Source of the DNA: Paraphysoderma sedebokerense | Taxonomy: Eukaryota; Blastocladiomycota; Physodermatomycetes; Physodermatales; Physodermataceae | NCBI GenBank assembly: GCA_025602915.1 | Contig: JAHLJZ010000080.1 | Location: forward strand, 2,501 to 66,500 | Direction of reading: 5' to 3' | Length of the DNA stretch: 64,000 nucleotides | In this document: piece after piece, positions 1 through 10,678 of the stretch | Numbering within the stretch: position 1 is the first letter of the stretch | How the letters are laid out: the number at the start of each line of letters is the position of its first letter | Notes under the pieces: model-generated | Told to the model about the DNA's origin: nothing | The model's database searches: none | Seen by the model: only the letters and a program-made list of their open reading frames with translations | Made by a program: the position numbers and the translations under genes

Positions 1-479
1 CCGTCGGGAATTGTCCCCGTAATATTGTTTTCACCAAAGGCAAAATCCTGTAGATTGGTGAGGCTAGCGATTTCGGCAGGGATCGTACCAGTTAAAAATT
101 TTCTATACATATTTCTAGCATGTCGAATGGTTTTTGTAGATTAGGAGAATACGCCCGACAAAATAAAATAGAAAAGGATCCACAGATTAGCTATCTGAAG
201 AGAAATTATTGCTAGGGGAGTGAGAGCAGGCTCATACAATGTATATAACCCTGTCAAAGCTCCAACTTCAGGGGGTATAGTACCAGAGAGCGAAGCGCTT
301 CCAATATACAAAAAATTAACTATGCTGCTAGCGGGATCGCAACCCACTCCTTGCCATGTACAACAAGCACCCTTCTGGAATCCTGTTGCCGGAACGACGT
401 TGGTCCAATTCTGCAAAATGGACGGAGGGCGGAGTTTATCATGCATAAGAGCAAGGACAGCACATTCGGACGATGACAT
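1..479 (-). CDS. Plant-type leucine-rich-repeat protein, N-terminal part (gene continues beyond the window)
   Basis: The frame from 479 begins MSSSECAVLALMHDKL and continues with a cap of the plant LRRNT_2 kind: Trp-rich LQNW, then a paired Cys segment CCTWQGVGC. LRRs of the pattern LxxLxxxxNxxxGTIP follow: SLSGTIPPEVGALTGL, then LTGTIPAEIASLTNL and NNITGTIPDG. One intron at about 115-237 (donor GTATGA, acceptor CTAG) keeps the LRR frame. The start is uncertain. Just upstream, near 509, is a pyrimidine-rich tract ending in CCATAG that looks like a 3' splice site, so a first exon with a signal peptide may lie further upstream, or the intron may be in the leader. An in-frame ATG also exists at 557. 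Such proteins are normally extracellular or receptor ectodomains in ligand binding or adhesion; the ligand and any kinase or membrane segment lie outside the window. Confidence 0.75.
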
Positions 480-557
480 GGCGGGCGAAAGTGGAAATTT
501 CAATTCTATGGGTGAAAAAAAAAAATTGAAAGAAGAGAAGAAACTGGCATGCACCAC

Positions 558-1324
558 AGGTTGGGTTTATTATTGTATGAGGAGATGAAGACAATAGTTC
601 TCCATGTGTAATGCCCCGGCGCGTTTCGAAATTCGAGCACATGCAAAGGAAACGGTTTATTTTCGGGCTTCTGACTGAGAGACGGTAATGTCAGCTCAGA
701 GCGCCTTTTCTGGTAAAACAGAAGAAGAAAAGTTTAGTCATAAATGAATATATGCGTCATCGCTATCCTTGCCACGGCACTTTTCTGCCGGCCTGGATAT
801 GGGAAATTCGCCAGTGACATCGAAGATAGATAGGGACTGAGTAATTGCGACAGTAGTTTCACTCATTCTCGTACTGATATTTCCATTCGTGTTTTTACGG
901 CTTTCTCTGAGCAGGGCTGCCGGACGATGGCATTTTCGGTTTATGCCATGTTCAAAAGTTTAGCAAGTTGTCTACGGTCAATATAATCAACCTGAAACCC
1001 GTTATTCATATTCAAATAGATATTTAATGCGGAATTACCGTTTTTAGCAGATTTTCAGGATAGAGTGACTTGTGGACGAATGAACAGAATTAGTCCAAGT
1101 TTGAGGGTACATTTCGCTGCTTCACGACACCCCTACTTTCATTTACATTTATTTCTCTTCCCCGACGACCACAACAAGTTTGCATGAATACCGGAATCAC
1201 CATACATCCTTACTAGAATACAAATACACGTGAAGAAGTTGCAAGCAAGAGAAAGCACGTCTCAAGGCGTCATAAGATATCGTTACAAAAGTAAAGCGGA
1301 ATGTTAAACTGCTAACGTTCAAGT
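558..1324. other. Intergenic, no gene seen
   Basis: This lies between the LRR gene start and the RAD23 stop, both on the minus strand. No frame on either strand gives a recognisable protein. It contains one CACGTG at 1227-1232, the only copy of that palindrome in the window that is not close to a start codon. Confidence 0.5.
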
Positions 1325-3286
1325 TTACATATCTTGGTCCTCCATATGCTCAAACAAATAGTTAGCTGCTACTTGCTCATTTTTATCGCAAATTAGGAAT
1401 GCTTCAATTGCGGCCGCCCTAGAAAATCCAAGGGCGACAAGCTATCGAAATGCAAAATGAAAGGATGAATGTCAGGTTGAGAATCTTGTATTAATGAAAA
1501 GCAAAACGAAAATTAAAATAAATTACAAACCCTATCAATGGCTTCTTTTTCCTCCTGAGTAACTGTCACATATTGAGCACCCTCGGGAACATCACCCTCT
1601 TCACCTTCACCCATACCGCCCATTTCACCACCAGCAAGGAGATTCATAAGAGCTTCAGGGTTAGAATTAAGGGCCTAAAGTAAGACATGGTAAATTTTGT
1701 AAGTATAAAGAATACATAATTGACTACGCAGGAGGTGGTAGTAAGATGAAAAGATTCTCGCTACATACTTGAGCCAATTCTGGATTTGCCATACCCATCT
1801 GTTGCATCAGAGGCCCCAATAATTGAGGGTTACTCTGAATAAGCTGTCTAATCTGATCAAACTGTGGGGAAGCGGCCAAGGTTTCTAATCCTCCAAGTCC
1901 GGACTGTTGACGTGCCGCAGCAGCTCCTGATCTGGCAGATTGTTGTTGTTGTGCGGCGAGGTCAAATAAATTCTGAGACTGAGGACCGCCGGCTCCTGTT
2001 GCGGGAGTTGTAGTTGGCGATGCTCCACTGGCGGCAGAAGGTGTAGGGCCAGGACCAGGGGCGGGTTGTGCTGCAGGTTCTGGCATATTCGGTATTCCCT
2101 TTATTTGGAAATCAGAAATGGTCATTAGCTGTCGGAAAGTATATAAAAACATAAAGAATAGACCAATGATACGAACAGTCATAAGATATTCAACAGCTCT
2201 ATCAGGATTGTTGAAGGCAGCTCTCATAGCCCTGACAACTTGCTCTCTCGGGAAACCCATTTCCATCATGTTCTGGATGGCTGTCTCCAATGCAGGACCG
2301 GACACTGCAAAACAATCAGGTCATTAGTGCATTGATTCACTAAAGTCAGACAATATAAATCGACATACGAATTCCAGTAGTTCCCCAAACTTGTTCCTGT
2401 CCAGCACTTGCCGCGGTCGCAGAGGAGGGTGAAGGAGTAGGTGCAGATGCGGGAGCTTGTGACGGAGCGCTTGATGGTGCGGGAGCAGGAGCTGACGTTG
2501 TGGTAGGCTGTGGCTCTTCTTTCTTGGGCTCGGCGGTCGAGGTGGAAGCAGCTGGTTTTGGCTAAGAAGCGTAAGGTAAACCAAATTGGGTGTAAATTTT
2601 GTAATAATTTGACACAAGAATTTAATTGTTAATTCACCTTTTGGACCATCACAACCATAAAGTCAGATTCTTTAAAGTTGTGAGCCCCTAACGTTGCGTC
2701 ATCACTCAGGATTTTACCTAGAGTGAGGCGAATGAAATCGCCGCAAAAGAGTATGGAAAACCACACGAAAAATCGCACGTAGGTATCCAAACGAAAGATG
2801 ACAGGAATGAGTTTACAGAGTAAAAATAAAACGATTAATAGATAAAGTGTCAGTAAGGTCGGCTAGTCGCAGTCTCAAACAGTGGAAGTAATGTGATGGC
2901 CCCGCGAAACTATTGCTTGAATTTGAACCAAAATCAAGCTAAACACATAATATGTTCTCAGCAGCCAATTCATCAAATGTGGTTCAAACCATCTAGACAA
3001 CTTTTATCCTCAGACTCAAAGAAGAATCAGAAGTGACATTTACCGCTAAAAATTAATTTCTGTTGAGCAACTTGGAATCCTTGAGATTCTTCAATTTTCT
3101 TCTTGATATCGGATATCTGATTTCACAACGGAATAATTTAGAGAAATCTGCTATTAGTATACTTATTAACTCAGCGACTTTATAAACGACGGTGAAATAA
3201 TGATGGGTGGAGCAGCGTACTTTGTCAGCGGGATCCGCTTCGATTTGGAACGATTTCTGTTGGAGAGTTTTGACTGTAACTTTCAT
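1325..3286 (-). CDS. RAD23: UV excision repair / proteasome shuttle protein RAD23
   Basis: Eight exons by hand splicing. The first two and a half exons form a ubiquitin-like domain (start [20 protein letters not shown], then [20 protein letters not shown]). A Pro/Ala/Ser linker follows, then a first UBA ([20 protein letters not shown]), an XPC-binding/STI1 segment ([20 protein letters not shown]) and a C-terminal UBA ([19 protein letters not shown]) ending HMEDQDM. Order and size, about 360 residues, match the family. RAD23 delivers ubiquitinated substrates to the proteasome and, with Rad4/XPC, recognises DNA lesions. Exon 5 ends in the unusual donor GTTCGT (first base 2176); joining it to the next exon gives AVEYLMTGIPNMPE, matching the conserved end of UBA1. 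No CACGTG box is seen upstream of its start. Confidence 0.95.
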
Positions 3287-3659
3287 ATTGCGGTTATGAA
3301 TATATGTACGTATTACTATGAAAGGATAAGAGAAGGTTGACTTCTAACAGCGTCGATGATGAGAGTGGATTGCGGAAGTTTGACTGTTGTCACTCGTTCC
3401 TCTGTGTTGATCATTTGAATTCCGCGTTTATTTGTTTACACTTATTCGTTCAATCAATCGAGGCCATGTTTCGTCCACTCTGCACAATATCAGCTCTTTA
3501 AGTGTTATATCCACAGTAAATATCCGTGTGTTATGATACTCTGCAGCAATGGTGAATGGATTGGAGAATAAATAAGGAACAGTAAGAAAAGGAACTCAAA
3601 TCAAGCTGTTGCAGAACCAGGTGACAAATTATTTCAGATATATATCAAAAACACTGGGA

Positions 3660-4460
3660 ATGTCTAAAGAAATAAAATCAACTATCGGAGGAAAACGCCA
3701 AACTGTTCCCTCAGTTCAGAGACGAGTCTTCTCTAATCAACACAGGCAAATTGTCCGGATCCTTTCCTCTCCATCCCTCCAGCTTTGAAGCAGAAGTTAA
3801 GGGAACAAGGTGGAATCTCGAAGAAGCCTGTTCGTTCAATCGAGAGATGGAATTTTTGTGTCATCATTGGGAACAACCTGGATGTAGTGCCAAAACCAGA
3901 AGTAAACGTAGTACACGCAATTGTGACGAAAGAAGAAGAGCCTCGGGAAGAGCTGAAGCCCCATCGACAATCCGAATGGGAAATATAGCAGGATCAATAC
4001 TACGAACAAGAGAGAGGGGGTTCGGTAGGGCGATGCCTCCAAAAGCAATTCAAATCTGTTTCCACAGCTTTCGGATAGTCGGTTCGAGTACCATTGTCTC
4101 ATATGGCGATAGTAATTTCTCACCATAATGTTTCGTAATCTCTATTTTCGTTCGCTCAAAAGTCCAACCTGATACCACCGCTTTATTATAAGCCATATCT
4201 TCTGCTGTTATAATCACACATTTTATACGATTCACTATATAAACATTTTGTCAAACTCGTTGGGTGGCGAATCCTATATTGAAGCGAGGAATGAAGGGCG
4301 ATATTCGATACAATATGGTAACTTCTGTATTGCCTGGACAAGCAGATCAAGATATGATAGACACAGGTGAGATGAGAAGTTTAGCGCAAGTTCAATAATT
4401 TACTAAACAGAAGTCACTGTATTGCCTGCGCATTACATCCAAAGTAGCCAACCTGTGACG
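3660..4460. other. Uncertain locus between RAD23 and COX9 with coding-looking pieces
   Basis: I do not recognise a family here. On the plus strand, a segment preceded by a possible acceptor (CACAG, to 3745) reads PFLSIPPALKQKLREQGG and continues to a stop at 3988. A second plus segment near 4288 reads MKGDIRYNMVTSVLPGQ; with a small intron (GTGAGA..ACAG) it joins VTVLPAHYIQSSQPVTAQ and a stop just short of COX9. On the minus strand a 61-codon frame (4050-4235) reads KAVVSGWTFERTKIEITKHY. These cannot all be real. The segment could be one or two small multi-exon genes, a decayed gene, or chance. I could not connect the plus-strand pieces with a convincing splice chain. Confidence 0.25.
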
Positions 4461-4496
4461 GCTCAGTAACCTTTCATTGACGATACATACCATTAT

Positions 4497-4676
4497 TTAT
4501 TGGCTTTCCTTCTCGGCTTTCAACTTGGCATGATAAGACAATCTCGCTTGGGTTTCGGGCACATGGATTCCGTACCAGAAGTAGGCACCACCGATTCCGC
4601 CGAGGACGAAGGAAGCAGTCAAGTCTCTGGCAAATTTGCGCTTAAGCATGCCGGTGATGGGAGCAATTGCGGTCAT
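4497..4676 (-). CDS. COX9: Cytochrome c oxidase subunit VIIa (COX9-type)
   Basis: An intron-less frame of 59 residues, starting MTAIAPITGMLKRKFARDL and ending KLKAEKESQ. The fungal subunit has the same length, the same APITG start, a single membrane helix with Gly and Trp/Tyr (GGIGGAYFWYG) and a charged C-terminal tail with YHAKL. It is a small nuclear-encoded inner-membrane subunit of complex IV that supports assembly and stability of the oxidase. It is divergent from histone H2A, sharing a 265-bp intergenic region that holds two CACGTG palindromes (4782 and 4805), so the two genes may be co-regulated. The start is the only ATG in frame at the conserved N-terminus. Confidence 0.88.
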   Translation of the reverse strand: MTAIAPITGMLKRKFARDLTASFVLGGIGGAYFWYGIHVPETQARLSYHAKLKAEKESQ

Positions 4677-4781
4677 GTTGTATGAGTTGCTTTATCGTTT
4701 TCAATGGGTTGTGTGTTGTTGGGGATTGAGCTGAGTCGACAAATTGATGAAAAAAAAGAGTTGAATCAGAATTATTCAGGT

Positions 4782-4810
4782 CACGTGTACTAAAGTGAAC
4801 AAATCACGTG
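4782..4810. promoter_or_regulatory. Paired CACGTG boxes in the COX9/H2A divergent promoter
   Basis: CACGTG lies at 4782-4787 and 4805-4810, 23 bp apart (about two helical turns). They are 106 and 129 bp above the COX9 ATG and 160 and 137 bp above the H2A ATG. The second is embedded in ATCACGTGAC. This is the core bound by Cbf1/USF/TFE-type bHLH proteins; binding here is inferred. Confidence 0.6.
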
Positions 4811-4941
4811 ACAATTGATGACTGTGTTCATATCGCAAACTCCTTAAATTCCGTCTTCCAATCCATCTCAAGCTCACAATTTCATTCCATCTCTCTAAAC
4901 TACCCACACTCTCCACATCTACCCTGATATCATAAGAAACT

Positions 4942-5843
4942 ATGGCCGGAAAAGGTGGAAAGAACGACACTACCGTCAAAGCTGGCAAATCTAGGTGAGT
5001 TGGCCCCCGCGCTGTTGTCACGACATTTTTAAATTCATTCAAGGGCCCTTGGATATCTGTTTGATATCAAGTCCCTTTCCGTCTTAAGACCCGGTTATTT
5101 TCAAGTTTATCAGTGCTTACTATGAGGACGACTATTCTGAGGATTTTCTTCTTGGGATTACGATCCTCTTGTTTTGACTTACGCGATTTGTTTACTCTAC
5201 CTTTCCCATGTTTGCAAATCACAACGTTTCTTTCAACGAGAAACGACAAATTCAAAACTGCTTTGTTATTAATCACTTCCGTTATCTTTCCGTCTGACCA
5301 CATATTCGTCTTTGTGATATTTGCTACCCAACACAAGATCCGCTAAAGCTGGATTGCAATTCCCTGTTGGTCGTATCCACCGTCTTCTTCGCAGAGGAAA
5401 CTATGCCCAACGAGTTGGTGCTGGCGCTCCTGTCTATTTAGCCGCAGTCTTGGAATACCTCACCGCCGAAATCCTTGAATTGGCGGGTAATGCTGCGCGC
5501 GACAACAAGAAAACTAGAATCATCCCCCGCCATTTACAATTGGCCATTAGAAATGACGAGGAATTGAACAAGTTGCTTGGAGGCGTTACCATCGCTCAAG
5601 GTGGTGTCTTGCCCAATATCCATGCCACCCTTCTTCCGAAGAAGTCTGGTAAATCTAAGGGTATGTTCTTGATTTCTTTTGATATTAGTGTACCTGCGAT
5701 TTGTCTTTTACTCACTTAGACATCCGATGTGCAGGCGGCGAAAATGTCACAACCCAATCTCAAGAATAGTATGTATTTGTTATGGCGCCTAGTGTTCGCG
5801 TAACTGCCACCGACGCTTGTACTGACACTTCTACTCTAGCTAA
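4942..5843 (+). CDS. H2A: Histone H2A with a spliced-in SQEY C-terminus
   Basis: Exons are 4942-4994, 5338-5660, 5735-5768 and 5840-5843. The N-tail is [20 protein letters not shown], followed by a full histone fold ([17 protein letters not shown], acidic-patch [15 protein letters not shown], docking [20 protein letters not shown]). It is a core nucleosome histone. The C-terminus reads ENVTTQSQE. Without the last intron a TAG follows directly (5767-5769). Splicing a 71-bp intron (GTATGT at 5769, acceptor CTCTAG to 5839) turns this into TA|C TAA, giving SQEY-stop. SQ(E/D)-hydrophobic-end is the H2A.X motif phosphorylated by ATM/ATR-type kinases, so the spliced form fits the family better. No H2B gene lies next to it; its divergent partner is COX9. 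Confidence 0.93.
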
Positions 5844-6201
5844 ACCACGGCCGTCTCTTCAGCTTCTGTATTCAGTACCCACAATAATAATCACCGATTC
5901 ATTTAAGATAGTTTCGATTGTATTCATATATATAAATCCGAATGGAAGTCTCTACTCCTTTGTAAAATAACAATTGTATCTGGCCGGAAGCGGCTTGTTG
6001 TGATGGCATGCGAATGGAATGAATGAAATTATGAATGTTCTGTATATTAACTACTATGATGCAATGTCACTGAGTGTCTTAAATCTTTCTTCCTGGCATA
6101 TGTGTGGTGAGATATTTTGGGTTGCGCGGGAATTTCTTTCAGTGATTGAACATTCCTCTACGGCCATAGCTCATCATTCCTCCGTATAGTCTTGTGGCAG
6201 A
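5844..6201 (+). other. H2A 3' region and VPS34 promoter
   Basis: AT-rich spacer between two plus-strand genes. No reading frame or RNA gene was recognised. Confidence 0.4.
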
Positions 6202-9200
6202 ATGGACGATGGCAAAACCCAAATCAAAGACTTCTCATATTCTCTGACGTCGGATCTCAATCTTGACTTCTCCATCAAAATGTAATTGACGGTTATATAT
6301 TGCCCTTTCCTCTCGCTTCACCTAGTTGTGCTAACTTTGCATTCAGCCTTTCGTTGGAAGGATCAAAACCGAAACGACCGTTTAAGGAGCTACTTGAAGA
6401 CCCATTCCTCCGGTTTTCTGGAATTCAGATAACGTATGAATTTGCTTTCATTCTGTGCAATTATGCTGTGCAATTGGGTGTTGTGTTAATTCTTCGGCTT
6501 TGTTCAATTACGAGTTTCGCTATCTTCGTAGTATCCATGGATTCTTCATCACCAAAATGCACCGCTAACCATTGTTCAATCTCATATGTGTCTTGTATTT
6601 ATAATCAATGAGCGTAGTGACAATCCGGAGTATTACCTCACCGTACAGTTATTCGCGGATAACAAACCACTGACAGTTGCGTATAAGACGTCTTATAAGT
6701 CATTGACCGGGAATTCAATTGGGTAAAGCTCGGTTATCATTATTCTATTAAACCTTCACCGTTTAGCTCACATCATTTAACCGTCTTTTCTGTATCTGGT
6801 ATTTGGTTATTTCTATTCTACCTTCCACGAACCACTCACTCTGTCAACGACGGATGTTTAACGATCAGATGGAATGAATGGATTATGATTCCCATAAAAT
6901 ACAAAGATTTACCGTTGAATACTCAAATTGCTATCACGATATGGGATTTATATGCTCCAAGAAAACCTGTCGCGGTGGGCGGGACGACAGTCAGCGTTTT
7001 TGGGAAAAATTTGTAAGTAGTTTGATTGCACTTCACTGTTTTTATTTGTGTTAGAGTCGCTTCTATGCATATAGTAGTATGATGTCACCAAGGCAGGATA
7101 TATTCGCATCTTTACTTTTAAACGACAATTGACGTCAAATAAACTAACGACCTTCTGTGTCTCTAATCAATTTACAAATACTTCAACCAGTACACTGAGA
7201 AAAGGGAAACAGAAATTGTTTGTTTGGTTAGAGCAAGAATCTGATGGGAGAGTTGAGAGTTCCACACCTGGCAAGATGGTGGGTGAAACAACCGAAATGG
7301 ATCGATTGGAAAAGGTTGGTTTCGGCGCTTCACTGTCCCTCCTTCTATTGGACCCATTGGGCCTGGGAATTCCCTTAATGAGATTAGTAACATTCAACGC
7401 AATTAGCTGATCAAAAGATACGAAAGAGGAGATTTATCGCATGTTGATTGGTTGGATAAGTTGGTGTTCCGAGAGATTGAAAAGATTCATAAGGTAGATA
7501 TTTACCATATCTTTTTAGATTGCCTCTCCCTGGTCCTAAATGAGTAATCATTTCTTTTTAACCATGTAGAAGGAAACCGATAACACTATAGCCACACATC
7601 TCTTCATTGATCTCCCGAAATTTGATTCCCCCCTCGTATTTAACGAAAAAGAATACATACTTCCCGTTATCAAACCGTCAGTCCTTTCTTCTTCTTCACC
7701 TCAAATGTTGAATGAAGTGGTGGGAGAGCTAGTGACAGTGTATGATCCAGAGGTGATGAGAGAAAATCCGGTAGAAGGAAAACATAGAAAGTTGGCTAGA
7801 AGTCACCGAACAGGAGCAATTGATCGCAACTTGAAACCAAATGCAAAGATTCGAGATGAGTTGAATGTATGTATCCTTATATCTCGTTTTCTGCTTTAAG
7901 TCAGCCCTCGCTGAAAGAGTTGCTTTGTTAGGTCATTTTAAAATACCCACCGACGCAAGTTCTGACACCCGAAGAGAAAGATTTACTGTGGAAATTCAGA
8001 TTCTATTTGTCAAGAGATAAGAAGGTACCTATATTTTATATCCCATCAATTCACCACCTTTTACCTCAACTCACTGATTCGTCGTTGGTGCAAACTTGGT
8101 TACTTCCTTAGGCGCTCACGAAATTTTTAAAATGTGTTGTCTGGTCCGACGCTACCGAGTCGAAACAAGCGGTAGATCTACTTCCCATTTGGGCCGACAT
8201 TGACGTAGACGATGCGCTCGAGTTATTAGGGCCCGATTTCAAAAATAGGGAAGTGCGAGGATATGCTGTAAACCAATTACGGAAGGCAGATGATGATGTT
8301 CGTGACTTAGCAGTTTGATCGGAAGCTTCGTGATGACGTTTAACCTTTGTTTGATTTTGGCACATAGGAACTTCAACTATATTTGCTTCAACTAGTACAA
8401 GCCCTGAAGTTTGAGGAATCAATCACGGATCCTAACCTTCTCGGATTAAACTCAAATGGAAATGGGTCCAGTTTACTTGAATTTCTCATTTCAAGGGCCG
8501 CTAAAAATTCCACTTTGGGGAACTTTTTTAACTGGTATGTGTGTCAATATTCTTTAGCTAACCGTTCTAGTAATCATTGCTGTGACCCACTATTAACTTT
8601 GCCATAACAAACATGTGTAGGTATCTACTTGTTGAAACATCGGATAAAGTTTACGGGCCAATGTACATTAATGTCCGAGACACTTTCATAAAAATTGTGA
8701 CAGAGGTACCGTTTCATTATAACTCTCGAGGTTTTCGTTGAATCACATTAATACTAATCACATTTGCTTAACAGACTTCAGATGGCTATCACCGCCGCGA
8801 TATACTTCTTCGACAAGACGAATTAATCAAAAAATTATCCGGGATTTCATCGGAACTGAAATACTCTAAGGACGCGAGGCCGAAGAAAATTGAACGCCTG
8901 AGAGATATTATATCAGATCCCAAAAATGGTTTGGTCAGTTTTCCACCATTGCCGCTACCTTTGGATAGTGAAGTCATTGTAACTGGTCTTGTACCTGGTT
9001 CGTAATCATGCTGTTTTCTTTCTTCTGTTTCATTATGAAGTTTATGTCTGAACTTTGAAATCTTGTTCGGTATGGTATAGACAAAGCCAGTATATTCAAA
9101 AGTAATCTTATGCCGCTACGCTTAACATTTTCAACGTTGAAAGGGTCGGAGTATCCCGTAAGTGGTGGCTTAATTTTCATTTTCCTCAACTTCTTTACTT

Positions 9201-10389
9201 AATACGTTATATTTACATGGTAGGTCATATTCAAAAGTGGCGATGACTTGAGACAGGATCAGCTAGTGATTCAAATTATCACATTGATGGATAAACTTTT
9301 ACGTAAAGAAAATTTGGATCTGAAGTTGAGTCCTTATAGAGTTTTGTCTACCGGTGTCGATCAAGGTGCGTTTATTATTACATCATTTTGTGTTGTTTCG
9401 TAACTCCCCTTGCTCTGCATAACATACTGAACTGTATTTGTTGACTTAATCGATTGTGACGAATAGGCTTAGTTCAATACATCCCTTCGTTACCGCTAGC
9501 GACCGTATTGGCGGAAAACAATGGCTCGTTACTGCCCTTCCTAAGAAAACACAACGCAGATGATTCCCCATCATCTGTGTTTGGAATCGCGGGAAACGTG
9601 ATGGACAATTACGTCAAGAGCTGCGGTTTGTAGCAATACGTTTGTTTGATTGGAACCATGAGATCAAATGGAATCTAATGCTTGTTCGTTTTATAGCTGG
9701 GTACTGTGTGATTACATATTTGCTTGGCGTCGGAGATCGGCATTTAGATAATTTGCTGTTAACCCCGAAAGGTAGATCTTTTTAAGCAATAATCATAGAC
9801 ATGAACCGTATCTAACAAATTAATTTTGCTTTCTTTGGGATAATATAGGCCATCTCTTCCACATCGACTTTGGTTTTATCCTCGGTCACGATCCTAAGCC
9901 TTTCCCTCCACCTATGAAACTTTGTAAAGAAATGGTTGAAGCCATGGGAGGAGCGAATTCACCACATTATACGAAATTCAAGAGTTATTGCTACATCGCT
10001 TTTAATATTCTCAGAAAGAGTGCAAACCTGATTTTGAATTTGTTTGCGTTGATGGTGGATGCTAATGTTCCAGATGTCGCTTTGGAACCGGATAAAGCGG
10101 TAATGAAGGTTCGTCGTCACTTGTCGGGTTCATGTATCAGCGAATTCCGCTTTCCTTTCGCGTACTGACCCGTTTTTTACCGTCTTTTGAAACTTTGGCT
10201 TTTATGTATTCTTCCCTTTTACGTGACGGTTAATTTTGCCGCGAACAGGTTCAAGAAAAGTTCCGTTTAGATTTGACTGAGGAAGAAGCGATTCAATATT
10301 TCCAAGCGTTGATCAATGAAAGTGTGAGTGCATTATTTCCGCAGGTGATTGAAACGATACATAAGTGGGCTCAATATTGGCGTAAATAG
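6202..10389 (+). CDS. VPS34: Phosphatidylinositol 3-kinase VPS34 (class III)
   Basis: At least 17 exons, about 850 residues. The N-terminal C2 domain starts [20 protein letters not shown] and contains [18 protein letters not shown] and [14 protein letters not shown]. The helical PIK domain includes [18 protein letters not shown] and [13 protein letters not shown]. The kinase domain shows the P-loop region [14 protein letters not shown], the catalytic loop [12 protein letters not shown] (essential D, H, N), the metal-binding HIDFGFILG, and ends [14 protein letters not shown], the conserved C-terminal helix. It phosphorylates phosphatidylinositol to PI3P on endosomes and autophagosome precursors, with Vps15 and Atg6/Beclin partners. 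One internal exon ends with the unusual donor GTTCGT at 8298. All key catalytic residues are present; the gene looks intact. Confidence 0.96.
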
Positions 10390-10678
10390 TATAAATGAGA
10401 AACGTTGTATCATAGATATGGGAGAAATAGTTTTGATTGTTTGACGTTGTACATTAGAATGATTTGCCTAAGATGGACAATAATGTAAAATTCGTTTGAC
10501 CCGAAATGTGTCACGGCGTCACGATGTCTTCTTGATGCTATCACGTCATTTTCTACATTCGAGGAACTCGTCGTGGTGTCAGGTCGAGAATCAAGATATT
10601 TGTTTTTTCTCAGTTTATCATCGATAATAATTTTTATTAGACAGATAGACAGCTATATATTTATTGCACAACTCAAGA

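Noticed and set aside
3751-4128. 125-codon plus-strand frame between RAD23 and COX9
   Set aside because: Arg/Ser-rich, no real ATG, and overlaps other frames of better composition.
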